64,000 nucleotides of DNA, taken from positions 394,346,674-394,410,673 of the forward strand of contig CM062289.1 in NCBI GenBank assembly GCA_031216915.1, written 5' to 3'. Shown piece by piece: positions 21,879 through 33,642 of this stretch. Position 1 is the first letter of the stretch, and every line of letters begins with the position of its first letter. The position numbers were made by a program, and so were the translations under genes. Origin of the DNA: Pictodentalium vernedei (Eukaryota > Mollusca > Scaphopoda > Dentaliida > Dentaliidae). The notes below the pieces were generated by a model. It did not search any database. It worked only from the letters and a program-made list of their open reading frames with translations, and had not been told where the DNA came from.

Positions 21879-23766
21879 TAGACCCAGAAGTGCCTGTCTT
21901 ACTCTTATCTGCCGTGTCCGACTTCTTAGAAGCAGATTTAAACAGCAGAGAATCTGAAGCTTTCTTAGTAATTTTATCGTAAATTGCAGAAAGCTTGCCG
22001 TCGAAGAGAAGTTCTCCTGAGACCGAAGCGACTCTGAGAGAGTTCTTCACCTTACTATCCACGAGTGTGGATGTAGCTAGGGCTGCGTCACGTCTAACCA
22101 ACTCCAGGTTTGCCACTGAAAGGGCGGAGTTACACGTGGAATAAGCTACTGCCCTTGAAAGAAGTCTTAAAGAGGATTGTATATCCTGGAATTCTTTCCC
22201 TTGAAGACGCAGTGATAACACCTTAGTAAGGTGGTCTGCGTAAGATAAAGCATCTAAACTGGCTCTGTTAGACGAAATAGTCGTCTCCAACACCGCGGTT
22301 GGAACAGACGCAGACGACGGTAATGATAATTCTAAGTCTTCCGCCTCGTCGTCCATACGCAGAGGAACTCTCGGGATACCCTGTCCTGCCGTATCGAATT
22401 TATTCCTTGCATTAATGAAAGGCAGGTTAAGAGTATTGGCGGACAAGAAACCCGTTTTTCCTGTTTTGGAAGCAAGTTTGAATATAGCGTCGTTCAATAA
22501 TTCAAATGTTCTTGTGATATTATTGGATTGAGACGGAAACTCGGGAGCGATGTCCCTGAACCGCTCAAAGAAATCAGTGTCCAATGACGCTATAATTCTC
22601 TTGTCCGGTACCGCAGCAGTCTGGCCCAACGGAACAACTTGAGGAAGAAAGTGCTGGATGAAGTCCACGGCAGCTTTATGTTGTTCCGAAAGGGATAGCT
22701 CCAAGTCATCCGTATCCCTTTCACCATCCGGTCGGACCTCATGATGCTCCCGGTCGTCCGCACCCGATGCTTCGGCGGAGCGTACCGACCCAGCGCCGTC
22801 GGATAATTCCCTATCCGACACCGTTTCTGTCGGTTGCTGGGATGCTGCGATAAGTTGTGCTATTTGAACAAGCATGTCCGACATCAAGGCCTGCGGAGGC
22901 GCAGTCTTTCGCTGCTTCGCCGAGGGCAGCTCCGCATCTGGTGACTCCCGCATACTCTTCCTCTGCGAACGGCCGGAGTCAACCGGCCTCGTGTCCCTGG
23001 CTACCGGATGGTGTGACCTGGTCGCCGAAGAATCCCTGATCGGCGAAGCTGGTAAAATATCGGCGGTCACGTAGCCAAGGTGCGGTCGTGTGCGCTGGTG
23101 AGAGGAAGAAGCCTGAGCAGTCTCAGCGGATTGCCTATACAACGGAGCGTCCCGAGCGACAGACGTGTGCTCCGCTTGCGACACATTTTGTACCACAACA
23201 TCTGGTCCCAGATGTTGTTGTACGAGAGAGGGGCCTCTCTCGCTCGCGGCCCGGCTGGACCTGGACGAGCTAGGAAGCGGACTCGAAGGCTTCCTCCGAT
23301 CTCTCCTACTATCCGCCGCCACTGGGTGTGCACGTTGAATGTTTATAGTGCTCGCATCACCCAACATTTCCTCCTGGACCGCATCAGACGAACCCGGCTG
23401 CCGAACCATTCGGTGAATGGACGCTACACCGGGCGAGATAGCGGACGACATTTGTCTTATCTCCATGAGCACTTTTGCCGCTAGCTCTGCATTCATTTGT
23501 GACGACGGAAGCGCACTTGCGGAAGATAACATGGAAACATCACCCTGTTCTTGTTCCTCTGAAATAGAAACTGATAGAGTAGAGTGACCCTGCGGAGAAA
23601 GAGCCGGCATAGCCCTTTCTCCACTAACAACATATCGTGACACACGTTTCCAATATTGACATATTGAACAGGGATTAGTGCGAGTACACTGACTACAATT
23701 AATACAATGATCATGAAAGTCAGAGGAAGATTTCTTCCTATTACAATTTGAACAATATCCTTTCAT
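21679..23766 (-). CDS. DIRS-2 gag-like protein (ORF1)
   Basis: An intact frame of 695 residues from ATG (MKGYCSNCNRK) to TGA. The Cys pairs CSNC, CINC, CTRTNPC and CSIC lie in the first 40 residues. The ordered segment SEQHKAAVDFIQHFLPQVVP and the Arg/Gly-rich end RGAGRGGRGF are conserved with DIRS-1. The spacing of the last Cys pair differs slightly because four residues (EHWDEKH region) are shortened. Its last 200 bases overlap the start of RT/RNase H in another frame, the arrangement expected if RT is made by frameshifting or reinitiation. Confidence 0.87.
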   Translation of the reverse strand: MKGYCSNCNRKKSSSDFHDHCINCSQCTRTNPCSICQYWKRVSRYVVSGERAMPALSPQGHSTLSVSISEEQEQGDVSMLSSASALPSSQMNAELAAKVLMEIRQMSSAISPGVASIHRMVRQPGSSDAVQEEMLGDASTINIQRAHPVAADSRRDRRKPSSPLPSSSRSSRAASERGPSLVQQHLGPDVVVQNVSQAEHTSVARDAPLYRQSAETAQASSSHQRTRPHLGYVTADILPASPIRDSSATRSHHPVARDTRPVDSGRSQRKSMRESPDAELPSAKQRKTAPPQALMSDMLVQIAQLIAASQQPTETVSDRELSDGAGSVRSAEASGADDREHHEVRPDGERDTDDLELSLSEQHKAAVDFIQHFLPQVVPLGQTAAVPDKRIIASLDTDFFERFRDIAPEFPSQSNNITRTFELLNDAIFKLASKTGKTGFLSANTLNLPFINARNKFDTAGQGIPRVPLRMDDEAEDLELSLPSSASVPTAVLETTISSNRASLDALSYADHLTKVLSLRLQGKEFQDIQSSLRLLSRAVAYSTCNSALSVANLELVRRDAALATSTLVDSKVKNSLRVASVSGELLFDGKLSAIYDKITKKASDSLLFKSASKKSDTADKSKTGTSGSNAPKRGSYRGSGVSSWSYSRDRQGSDSCAGRPSGRDNRSDAPRSTGRGAGRGGRGFSYRRPRRSRR

Positions 23767-24649
23767 AGTGAAAAGTCAACAAGTCCTAGTACTCGCACAA
23801 ACCCCTAAACACAAAGATACATAATAACATGATCCATTAATATAGAAAAAACAATTGAAAATCAAAATAATTTTTGAAAAATATTTTTTCAGCGAAGCCC
23901 AAGTTTCTGAAAAGTAACGTTGAGCCCCAATGGATCCCAAGGCTAAGTGTGGTCAAAAATTTTAAAATTATATTAAATAATTAATGCAACACTTACGGAT
24001 AATAATAATGTATCTTATAGTGAGATAAACTACTCCAAAGGCAAACAGCCCCCCTCAAAAGAGACTGTTGCCAATGTAAACAAACAGTGTAAAAACACCA
24101 TAAAACATGACTCCAGGCACTGACAATACTGGCCCGAAATCAGTCATCAAAATTACACACTATCTGATGCAAAACAGAGACTCCCAGGGGAGAATCTGCA
24201 AAACATCAGATGGTAGATGCAGAACACAACGTTTATACACCCATGGGTGAAAACGTAAACATGGGGAAAATAACAGAATTCATTCTGTAACCAAGCTAAT
24301 TCTCCCAAGAGAATTTAGAAATGATCTTTCTCAAAAATATGCCAAAAGCATGGGAGAATAGCAAGGGGGGACTTAGAAGACCAGGGGAGAGGAAACACTG
24401 AATAAGCAGTGCAACTTTATAGCAAGAATGACAACAACAGGCCCATGCCTCGAAAATAGGCAACTTAACATAATTTCATAAAATATTTTAAGTACAGCCC
24501 TGATTATTTTTTGTCACTCCTTTTCCCTCTCCTCCTTCTATATCCTCCTTAGAATCACCATTTCTCCAATAATTACGTGTCTGGCATCCTTTAAACTGAG
24601 ATTTACAAGCACAAAGATCAGTGAGATGTTGACTGATGAAGGGCCAAAC

Positions 24650-24853
24650 AGAGAATGATAATTGGCGCCAATTTCGGAACGTCCTTGACACTGCGCATGC
24701 GCAGTAAGGGCAAAGTATGGAGGTCCTTCAGGACATGATTTCTTTTGGTTTTAGATGCAAATTTTGGGGATTGGGGGGCAAAATTTGTGTTTGGCCCTAG
24801 ATTTTTAAGAGTTAGCACCAGCTATGCCTGGGTCATTGGTACAGTATAAAAAT
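24650..24853. repeat. DIRS-2 inverted terminal repeat, 5' side
   Basis: The inverse of 17740-17968. It ends in cctgggtcattgg and cagtataaaaat, then immediately enters unrelated DNA (acacatagctacg), which marks the boundary. Confidence 0.87.
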
Positions 24854-25375
24854 ACACATAGCTACGTTCCTGAAACAGAACTTATAATCCTTCACTGCAA
24901 CAAACCTTTTAAACATTTTTATATAAGTCATAAAAACTGAAAATGAATTCAAGGGAACTCCATTCAAATAAGTCTCGGAAGACTAAAATGATTAAAACAT
25001 TCAAGTAATAAAATGACCAATCAACCAATCCTTAAAAAATTTTAATTTTTTTAGTAAATTTTGTTTCTTAACAAACCTACCACAATTGTTTACAATTGGC
25101 TGTAACATTAGTGCAAGCCTTACTTGGGAACTTAACACAAGCTAATAACTTTTCCAAATAAATCTGGAAAAGTGGAAGAGTGCAAAAGTGCGAGAAAAAG
25201 AGATTGAAAATGTCAAGCAAGACTGGCTCTCAAAATTACAGGTACTCTCCCTGCACACCTATTGCATTACCAAAAACAATGTTTTTTTCAAATGCTCAAT
25301 TTGTAAAATGCATGGGTGGATGTTGCAGATTCGTTACCTGCGAATCTTCAATCCATTCATTTCTGTATTGTGTTT
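24854..25375. other. Unassigned intron stretch
   Basis: Between DIRS-2 and the SINE fragment near exon 10. No repeat or frame of note. Confidence 0.45.
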
Positions 25376-25575
25376 AATGACACCTTCGACAACCAGGGTC
25401 ATATCATGTAGGACTGTTTTTGTTTGTCAAGGAATATTGACAACTGGAGATAACCACACAGCAGCAGCAAGTAACTGTCAAAATCTTCAACTTATTAATC
25501 CTACACAAGCATTGGTTGAAGAGCTGTGTACCATCAATGTAGAGTATGCTCTAGCACCACCATGCTCCCACTTAA
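25376..25575 (-). mobile_element. SINE fragment, degenerate
   Basis: Resembles 61840-62040 (gggtcatatcatgtaggact; taaccctacacaagcattgg). The tRNA head is lost. It ends about 40 bp from the donor of exon 10. Confidence 0.65.
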
Positions 25576-25614
25576 AGAGTTTGTAAATCACCTGTACAAA
25601 AATGACAAAAGTTA

Positions 25615-25743
<129 letters not shown>

Positions 25744-25804
25744 TTAAGCAGCACTTCATTTTTGACAACATAAGTTGAGTGAAAAAATAGTGCACCTCAA
25801 TTCA

Positions 25805-25920
25805 TTAACCCTTTACCCAATGTACACGATATCAAAATTTATTATTTTAATTATTGTTTTCTAAAATGTTTCAAAATATTTCTACAAAACCATATCGATA
25901 ATATTCCAATGAAATCCTAT
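25805..25920. mobile_element. TTAA-type MITE family B, left-half fragment
   Basis: ttaaccctttacccaatgta followed by the family B interior as far as accatatcgataatattcc; the right half is missing. Confidence 0.65.
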
Positions 25921-26037
25921 TAATATTTCTCAGATTATTTTTCATCTGTTTAACTATTAACCTGACAGGACTAACATATGACACTGGCAAAAAAAAAATT
26001 CTTGAGAAGAGAAAATGAAATTTTTTTGGCTCAGAAA

Positions 26038-26595
26038 TAGGGCTGCACTCTATTCAAAACAGAATACCGGTATCGGTATTAAAAAAAATACTGTGGTATT
26101 CTGGTATATCGAAAACTGTTCAGATATTTGAACATAAGTACCACAATCGAGACTTGCGACATCACAATCGGAACAAATCAGCATGCTTTTATGATGTGGT
26201 TGGAAAAACCTTTATCCAACGCAGACGATATCAAAATTTATTATTTATATATTAGTTTATCAATTTTTTCCAAAAATTTCTACAAAACGATATCCTGTGA
26301 GCCCGCACTGGAACGAGCTCAACGAGTTCGTTCCAATGAGGTGTCACATGATATAGTTATTTTTTCAATTGGAGAATTTGTATATTACATAGACACATGC
26401 AGATCATTCCTTGGGTAAAGCAATAATATTATTCATTCAGAGCTTCAGTTAAAAAGCTCGAGACATCTTGAAAATTAAATTGTGGATAAATAAATAATGA
26501 CGATAAACTGATATTTTTGTAATTACACCGGTATTCTATCGATATTGGTTTGATTACCGGTATATATCGGTTTATCAATATACCGTGCAGCCCTA
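26038..26595. mobile_element. hAT-like MITE with 8 bp duplication
   Basis: Termini TAGGGCTGCAC / GTGCAGCCCTA, flanked by CTCAGAAA at 26030-26037 and 26596-26603. The interior has alternating ccggtat motifs and a nested family B MITE. An 8 bp target duplication with such ends fits hAT elements. It ends 37 bp from exon 9. Confidence 0.88.
26207..26423. mobile_element. TTAA-type palindromic MITE, family B, nested in hAT-like MITE
   Basis: The interior gcagacgatatcaaaattt and the core ctggaacgagctcaacgagt are present; both TTAA ends are eroded (aaacctttatcc / gggtaaagcaa). Confidence 0.7.
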
Positions 26596-26631
26596 CTCAG
26601 AAACGTGCATTATGTTCACACTAAACATTAC

Positions 26632-26719
26632 CTGAGCGTTGTGAGAGATTCATCAGAGTTGTAGCTTGCAGGCCCAATATTAGCCACCATTACAGTTTTA
26701 GCATTTCCACCAAGGGAGT
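26632..26719 (-). CDS. KIF3B: KIF3B-like exon 9
   Basis: The exon reads [20 protein letters not shown] then NSDESLTTL and two bases of an Arg codon. It covers the last central beta strand and the start of alpha-6. The acceptor is CATTTCAG and the donor AG|GTAATG. Two bases complete the codon from exon 8. Confidence 0.95.
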
Positions 26720-28023
26720 CTGAAATGTGGAGAAAGATGAAAGTGATTTTTAATAATCATGCCAAAAACTGGTTTCTTTCACACTGAAGATTAATTTATC
26801 ATTGAAAATTTAATCAATCACATCTTGACTATCTGTACAAAAAAAATTATCCTAACAGAACAATATGCCATCTGACTACAAAGAGTTAACACTTATCATA
26901 TAGTTGTTCTCATTTTACATACCCTCTGTCCAACAAACCATTTTAGTTCAACGTAGAGATGGTCGATATATCGTAAACACTGTTCAGAATCAGTATCCAC
27001 CCAATACCGTTTTACCTTCCCTAGGATAAATTTTAAGTAATTTGTATATTATATATATACTTACCAATAGCCCAGACTAGCTAGCTGGTGCTAACTCAAA
27101 TTAATCCAGGGCCAAACACAAATTTTGCCCCCAAATCCCCAAAATTTGTATGCAAAACCGAAAAAATTAAGTCCTAGATGGTCCGCCATACTTTTGATCT
27201 ACGCATGCGCAGTATCCAGGAAGGTACCGAAATTGATGCTAACCATCATTCTTTCTACAGTGCCTGCTAAATGTTATAATCAGTGGAGAGGAATGAGTGC
27301 TCACTCATGGGAGGGCCATCCCCGTCTGGGCCATTGTTAAGTATAAAAAATATACAAATTACTTAAAATTTATGTTTTTATATGACAACCAATGGCACAG
27401 ACTAGCTGAATCGTAAAAAGGCTGGAGGACCTAGGACTAATAGGAAAATCCAATCTCTCAATTTCTTCAGTAAAGGATAGCTCCAACAGGAGAATAGAAG
27501 ACATAGGAATTACATATGTCTTTCTCTTTTACGAGAAAAGAGAAAGGCATAACACCAACAATGTAATTGAGAATTACATAATTACATAATTTCTCCATTT
27601 ACTGCCAGCTTAACCCGTTATGCTAATTCGGTGAAGGAAACCAATATATAAAGCTAGTCTAGAGAATGAGACGCTTTATACTCATTTAAAAGTGTTCGAT
27701 GATTGTATATTAATGCTTGTTTGACACGTAACATATACAAATGCTTCACAGTGAGCTACACTTAAAAAACAGTACATAAATGAGACATAGTTATTGCTTT
27801 ACACCGAGCTACACATTAAAACTACCCAGCACTGACGCAGGATTACTGTCACTGGAGGAGGTATTCCCTTGCTTTTCACTATAAAGCCAGATGATCATAA
27901 GGGAAAAACAGTTCCCACCCCCACCCTTCCCTTTGATCTGAGGTAAAATTCCTCAGAACGAAGAGGGCAGCGGAACGGCGTCAGTGCTTGAGCAGACTGC
28001 CTAAAGACCTTATAGATGTAACA

Positions 28024-29377
28024 TTAATAGACGACATTCTGAGCAACAGAAAGAGGACCCAAAGATCTGAGGTCACCGGAGATGGACTCTAAATTTCTAA
28101 GGTAAAACTTGGTAAATGAAGAGGGCTGTGTCCAGTAAGGAGCCTTCATAAGATCAGTAATGGCCATACTGTTAGAATAAGCACAAGAAGTGGACAGTGC
28201 TCTAACCTTGTGTGCTGAAATCTTGTTGATAGAGCGTTGATCCGAAGATAGATTTTCATAGGCAATCTGTATTACTAACTGAATCCATGCAGCAACAGAA
28301 TGAACAGAAATATCTTTTCTGTTAGGAATCAAAGAAAGAAAGCAACATTTCCTTCTCTTTCTAATAAAATCTGATCGACGTTTATAAATGCACATTGCTC
28401 TGACTGGACACAGCAAAGGTCTATGGTTATCTGAGGATGGTACAGCCTTAATGACAATAGGCTCTGGCCGCTTATCCAGAATCTGATTCTTAGCCAGAAA
28501 CCCCACTTCCGTAGTGAGGGTAATAGTATTACCCACACTACAGTAATGAGATTCATCAACAGATAATGCATGAAGTTCACGGACTCTTCTAGCAGACGCA
28601 AAGGCTAAGAGAAATGTCGTTTTATAGGTCAAGAATTTGAACTATACAAAGTCTAACGGCTCAAATTTATTTATTTATTGGTGTTTAAGGTCACATATTT
28701 CTACACAATGGCTAAGCATGACCACAACAGTTTTACGGGTGGAGGAAGCCAGAGTACCCGGAGAGAACCACCAAGCAACGGCAAGCAACTGTCAGCTCCC
28801 CAACATATTAACTCTACACAAGCAGGGTTAGCATTGGTTGAAGACAGGTGCACCATCGACGTGCAGTATGCCTTAGTACACAGCGCCACCGTGCCCCCAC
28901 GTGGGCAATGGGGTGAAGTGTCTTGTCCAAGAACACAACGCGGTTGCCGCAGGTGGGGTTCAAACCGAGGACCTCTCGGCTTGCAGCCAGCACCTCTACC
29001 TACTGAGCCACCGTGCCCCAAAGGCTCAAAAGGAGCATCTTGAAGCTTCAACAGAACCCAAGCAAAATTCCACTTAGGAATTGAGGGTTCTAGGTCTATT
29101 AAAGAGAAATTTCTAACTAGCTTGGATAAAGAGGTATCTGATCCAATAGCCAAGTTATCATGATGAGCGTGTCTGATAACATAGACCTATAGCTCTTAAT
29201 AGTGACAGGCTGCTGCTTGAGTTCGTCAAACAGGTAGACCAAGAAATTGGCAATCTGAGGAATGGATGGATCATATACGTCTATAGACTGATCCGTACAC
29301 CAACGGAAGAAAACCCTCCACTTCGCTGTGTAATTCAACGAAGAGGAGGCCCTCCTGCAGTTAGAAGTTGCGTCCAC
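28024..29377 (-). pseudogene. DIRS-4 tyrosine recombinase, interrupted by SINE
   Basis: The N-terminal part (29117-29377) reads DATSNCRRASSSLNYTAKW and FLVYLFDELK. The catalytic part (28024-28632) reads FASARRVRELHAL, ISAHKVRALST and FTKFYLRNLES. The His-x-x-Arg and Tyr motifs persist, with Glu to Lys between His and Arg. A SINE with a GGCTCAAA duplication sits between the parts, and small indels change the frame around 29150. Confidence 0.88.
28666..29022 (-). mobile_element. tRNA-derived SINE in DIRS-4
   Basis: The same family as 13648-14017, in reverse orientation and inside YR of DIRS-4. The tail (atttatttattt) is at the low end and the tRNA-like head at the high end. GGCTCAAA flanks it at 28658-28665 and 29023-29030. 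Confidence 0.9.
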
Positions 29378-29379
29378 TG

Positions 29380-31277
29380 CTCATCCTGTAAAATGTTTTT
29401 CGTGCAAGAAGGACCGCACAACAGAAATATGTGAAGGTTGAGACCTTCCGGGTTGTGATGCAGTGCGCAGGACTTCCCCTGATATAGAAGATCCTCTCAT
29501 GGAGGAAGCTTCCGGGAATGTCCCATAACAGACACCTGAGAAGATTGATTCAAGGTTTCTGTGACAACAGAGGTGCTACTAGCAAGATTTTGCAGTGAGA
29601 CTGTTTGATATTTAACAGAATCTGCTGAATCAATGGAGCTGGAGGATATGCATATCCTATCATCCCATCCCATGAGGTCGACAGAGCGTCTACTGCGTAT
29701 GCTCGATGATCTGGGCATGGCGAAACGAACATCGGTAACTGATTGTTTAGGTGTGTCGCAAAAAAGATCTATCATGGGACGATCCCACTGGTAGGAAATC
29801 TGCCTGAATATTCGCTTGTTGAGCGTCCACTCTGATGGCAACAGGCGACCTTTCCGAGAGAGCAAGTCTGCTAATATGTTCAGATGACCCTGTATATGAG
29901 ATGAACATGATGATTCAGAACGAATAAGAGAATCTTCTCCGTTAATTCGCATAACAGAATCGAGTGAGTGCCGCCTTGGTTCCTGAGGTAAGCAACTACT
30001 GTCGAGTTGTCCGACAGAATTTGAACATGGACATTTGCTATTTGACGAATCCAATGTTGTAGTGCTAGCCAGATTGACATCATCTCATTGATGTTATGTG
30101 TTTTTCTAGGAACCGAGAGTCCCAAAGACCCTGGCACTTCAAGTCTGCGGGACTTAGGGACATGCCCCAGCCCATCTGACTCGCATCTGTCATAATCGTG
30201 AAAGCCGGATCCGGCAGTTGAAGCGGAACTCCTTGAGTTAACCACTGAAGATCTCCCCAAATCTGAACCTTTTGTTTTACTAGGTTCGTTAAAAGAATAC
30301 TGGTTTCGAGTGAATGCGTCTTCACACTCCAGTTCTGAGTAAAGAATATCTGGAGGGGATGCGTATGCAGGCGACCCATCGGAATAAGATCTGCAGCCAC
30401 TTCGCACAGCCCCATCAGTCACATAAACTCCCTCGCTGTTACTGGGTCTGAGTTTAGACAAAAGCGAGCATAACAACTGACTAATTTCGCTCTGGGTAAC
30501 AGCAGATGAACCAGATTGTTGTGAGTCTCGAAGCTCATTCCCATGAAACCGAGACGTCAGAACAATTGTAGCTTTGAAAGCAAGACGTCGGAACAATTGT
30601 AGCAGACTCTGAACATCGTTCTGAAGAATAATTCTGTTGCCATATCCCTGTAGAATGTCGTCCAAGTAAGCCGACGTTACCGCAGACGAATGAGCTCGGA
30701 AGTATGACATTACCAAGTTCATTATTCGAGTGAAAGCCCAAGGAGCCAGGTTCAGACCGAAGCACATTGCTCTGAACTGATAAACCTTTCCTTGCAGGGC
30801 AAACCAGAGGTACTTTCTGAATGCCGGATGTACCAGAACATGAAAGTAAGCGTCCTTTAGATCTATGCTTGCCGCATAGTCGTCCACTCAAATGCTCGCT
30901 CTTACAGACCGAATGGTTTCCATATAGAGCTTTGGAGCCACGATTTCCTTGTTTATCCAGCTCAAGTCTATTACCGGTTGGAACTAGCCATCTGGCTTCA
31001 GTACAAGGAACAGGTGACTGTAAAAACCTTGAGAATTTTGATTCACGACGATCTCTAATGCTTCCTTTAATAAAAGAGCTTGTACCTCCGCTAGGAGAGA
31101 CTCTTTTTTGAAAGGAGCCGCCGGAAGATTTGTCCAACACGGACATCTTGTTAGTGGGGTTTTGCTCGGAATGATAGCCGTAGGCCTTACGAGACTACAC
31201 TTCTCACCCACTGATCTTCCGTGACTGCTATCCAGTTTCTTCTGAAGTTTGATAACCTTCCGCCAACTGGCAAGCAA
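29380..31277 (-). pseudogene. DIRS-4 reverse transcriptase / RNase H, multiply frameshifted
   Basis: Pieces in two frames show QGFYSHLFLVLKPDG (31000), SIDLKDAYFHVLVHP, FGLNLAPWAF and YLDDILQGYGN (30650-30860), then MTDASQMGWG and RNase H fragments (30080-30250), LSDNSTVVAYLRNQGG, and LADLLSRKGRLLPSEW (about 29850). A segment is missing after YLDDILQ and a small duplication is present near 30540-30600. Not functional. Confidence 0.88.
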
Positions 31278-31279
31278 TA

Positions 31280-32328
31280 GAGGTCTTGACCATCACCTGT
31301 AGAACTTACAAGGCTTACAGGAGGAGAAACTACGTCCTCCCTGCGAAGAACCTCATCCCGTCGGCCTAGGGGCATCTGACCTATAATCCTGATCAGACTT
31401 ATGCCCCTTTCCCAAGTTGCTGTACTGATGACCTCCGGAGTAATTATAAGAGGGTTTCTTATATCCTCGCGAGGAGTTCCCTTTAGATGATTTAGAATGT
31501 CCTCACTTACCCCGGTCTGCTGAAGCATGTTGTTGAGACGCCAACTTCAAAAGCAGAGCACTGGAAGCTTTCTTGGTAGCCTGTTCATAGACTAACGAAA
31601 GCTTGACGTCAAGGGCAGCATCAAGTCTGATTATCTCCAAATTTGCCACTGTCAGGGCAGAGTTGTTAGTGGCATACATGCCTGCCCTGGAAAAGCACTC
31701 TAAGTGAGGAACAAACGTCCTCAAATTCCTTCCCATTAAGACATTGCGCCATAGCTCTGGTAAGGTGATCTGCGTAGGACATCGCATCCAGATTCACTCT
31801 ATTTGATGAAATACCACATTCCATCACGTCCGAGCATATGTTGAATGAAGCAGGTAGGGATATATCTAAATCCCCGGCCTGCTCATCTAAACACAGAGGA
31901 GCTCTCTGGACATCTCCTCCAACCGTTTTAAATAAACGTGGTCCAAGGAACGGTATATTTATGTAAGATGTCGATAAGAAACTGCCTTTCCTTTTAGCAC
32001 TAGAGAGGTTAAATATGGCGATGTTGACATGGTCAAAGGCCTGTGACACCTGTCTAGACTGTACCGTGAAGGAAAGAACTTCCTCTTTTCTCCGCATGAA
32101 GTCTGCATCTAAAGATGCCAGCGGTTTCTCCTTAGTTGTCGCAGCTTGCTGATCAGGTGGAACAAATTCAGGATAGTATTGATGGATAAATTCCATCGCT
32201 ACCATATGTTGTTCCGAAAGGGAAGGGTAATCCTCTTCCTTGTCCCTTTCACCATCCGACTGAATCAGCTGTGATGTTCGGTCCATCGCATATGCGTGTG
32301 AAGATGACTGGACCAACCCAGCACATCA
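31280..32328 (-). pseudogene. DIRS-4 gag remnant
   Basis: About the second half of gag, in two frames. SEQHMVAMEFIHQYYPEFVP matches SEQHKAAVDFIRHFLPQVVP of the intact copies, and NLDAMSYADHLTRAM matches NLDALSYADHLTKAL. The Cys-rich N-terminus is absent because the element is truncated. Confidence 0.85.
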
Positions 32329-33101
32329 AATGACCAATGGCAAGTGCCTGTGTTGCTTCCAACATTTTGACACTACAGCAGCTTTGTCTGCTGTAAAACA
32401 GTGAACTGTAGCTGGGCAGTACAGTAAAAATACCATTTTATATTGGTATTGGTGTGAACACATGCATGTTGTTGACACCGAATACTGTACCGCAACAAGA
32501 GTTAAATCATTCTAAAAATACCGATACTGAAACTGAACCTGAAATTTCAATCCTGCCTAATTCTAGGTCAACGAAAACAAAAGTATGGGCTATCAGACAT
32601 TCCCTTAGGGAAATGAAACATGCTCATTTACCATTATTATTGGACTGCAGTATCTTCCAAAATTAGTATGAAATTTTGAGACTTTATAGTTTCCCCTTTT
32701 TCGGTTGATGTATATTTATTTTCATGTGTTTTGAACAAAGCAGGATTCAAATACAGTGTCTATATAACATATTTGTTTTCTGAGCATCCAGTTTGCTCTG
32801 TTCTGCAGAAAATAACTGAAATATTATGTGGAAGGAATTTATTTTTTTAACAAGTTTCAAAAATATAACTGAACACAAGTTTATTTGATATTTCTTTCTC
32901 AACTAGTTGAGTGCCGGAAATTCAAATGTGGGCTTTTTTCAGCAGATACATCTGTGGATGTGCTTCATATTATCTGTGAAGTGAAATTATTTAGCCTGGA
33001 TTTGTCTTGTTATAATTTATGGGAGAGAACCTTTCTTTTAACAATTAACCATTTAATACTTTACACAAAAGAAATAGTAGATGTCACATAAAAAATTCTT
33101 A
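32329..33101. other. Unassigned intron stretch
   Basis: No coding signal. 32408-32460 (gctgggcagtacagtaaaaa, attggtattggtg) looks like a fragment of a hAT-like element. Confidence 0.45.
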
Positions 33102-33512
33102 AGGCCCCACAAAGTAGATCTTCTGTTTCTTAGGCTTTTTTTTGTAAAACTGCATGCAGGTGGGCGTTTTTTTATTCTATTTTTTATTTTTTGTAATTAT
33201 TTCTTTGCCAACCAAAGTTCATATTCTAGGTTTGATTTCTGTTTTAGGCCTCATAATCTACAGAATAGTATGGATGGTGGTGTATTTCATCCCTTGAGTA
33301 CAAGAAGGCTTTGCAATGCTAAAGCATTGCAAAGCCTCGTTGCACTCAAGGGACAAATTTATCAATTTTACTAACATGGGTAAAATATCAGACATGAACC
33401 ATTTAATTTTTTTTTTTTTAAGTTTGCATTGGTTATGAAAAAAAGAGCATGCAGCAGCCAAAATGATCATGTGGGAGGGCCTGAGAAACAGATTTTTAAC
33501 CTTTTTAGGCCT
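33102..33512. mobile_element. AGGCC-terminated palindromic element, family F
   Basis: Full-length, about 410 bp, with both ends (aggccccacaaagtagatct; inverted aggcct) and the aatgctaaagcattgcaaag core. Confidence 0.82.
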
Positions 33513-33642
33513 AAAAAACACAGCCAACAAGCTTAATCCAATGAGAGGGCCTATGTTCTTTGAGGCAAAAATTAGAAAAATAAAGTATTGTTCATTGTTG
33601 GTTCCCTGTTCTCCCTGGAGAACTCAAGCAATAGACTGCATT

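Larger units (their letters stand above)
17740..24853 (-). mobile_element. DIRS-type retrotransposon, near-complete (DIRS-2)
   Basis: A second 7.1 kb copy, very similar to DIRS-1 along its whole length, 5' end at 24853. It lies in the intron between exons 11 and 10 in gene orientation. Gag is open. RT/RNase H has a one-base deletion and a changed YLDD box. YR is open but preceded by an in-frame TGA. The leader occupies 23767 to about 24650, and the 3' UTR 18131-18733. The high similarity to DIRS-1 suggests both came from a recently active source. Confidence 0.95.
27026..32328 (-). mobile_element. DIRS-type element, old truncated copy with SINE (DIRS-4)
   Basis: A diverged member of the same family in the intron between exons 9 and 8. 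The 3' terminus (27026 to about 27250) and the internal complementary region (about 27326-27410) are recognisable but have drifted. YR, RT/RNase H and the second half of gag follow, ending abruptly at about 32328, which corresponds to the middle of gag; leader and outer terminus are missing. A tRNA-SINE (28666-29022) splits YR. Deletions and stops are frequent, so the copy is much older than DIRS-1 and DIRS-2. Confidence 0.92.
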
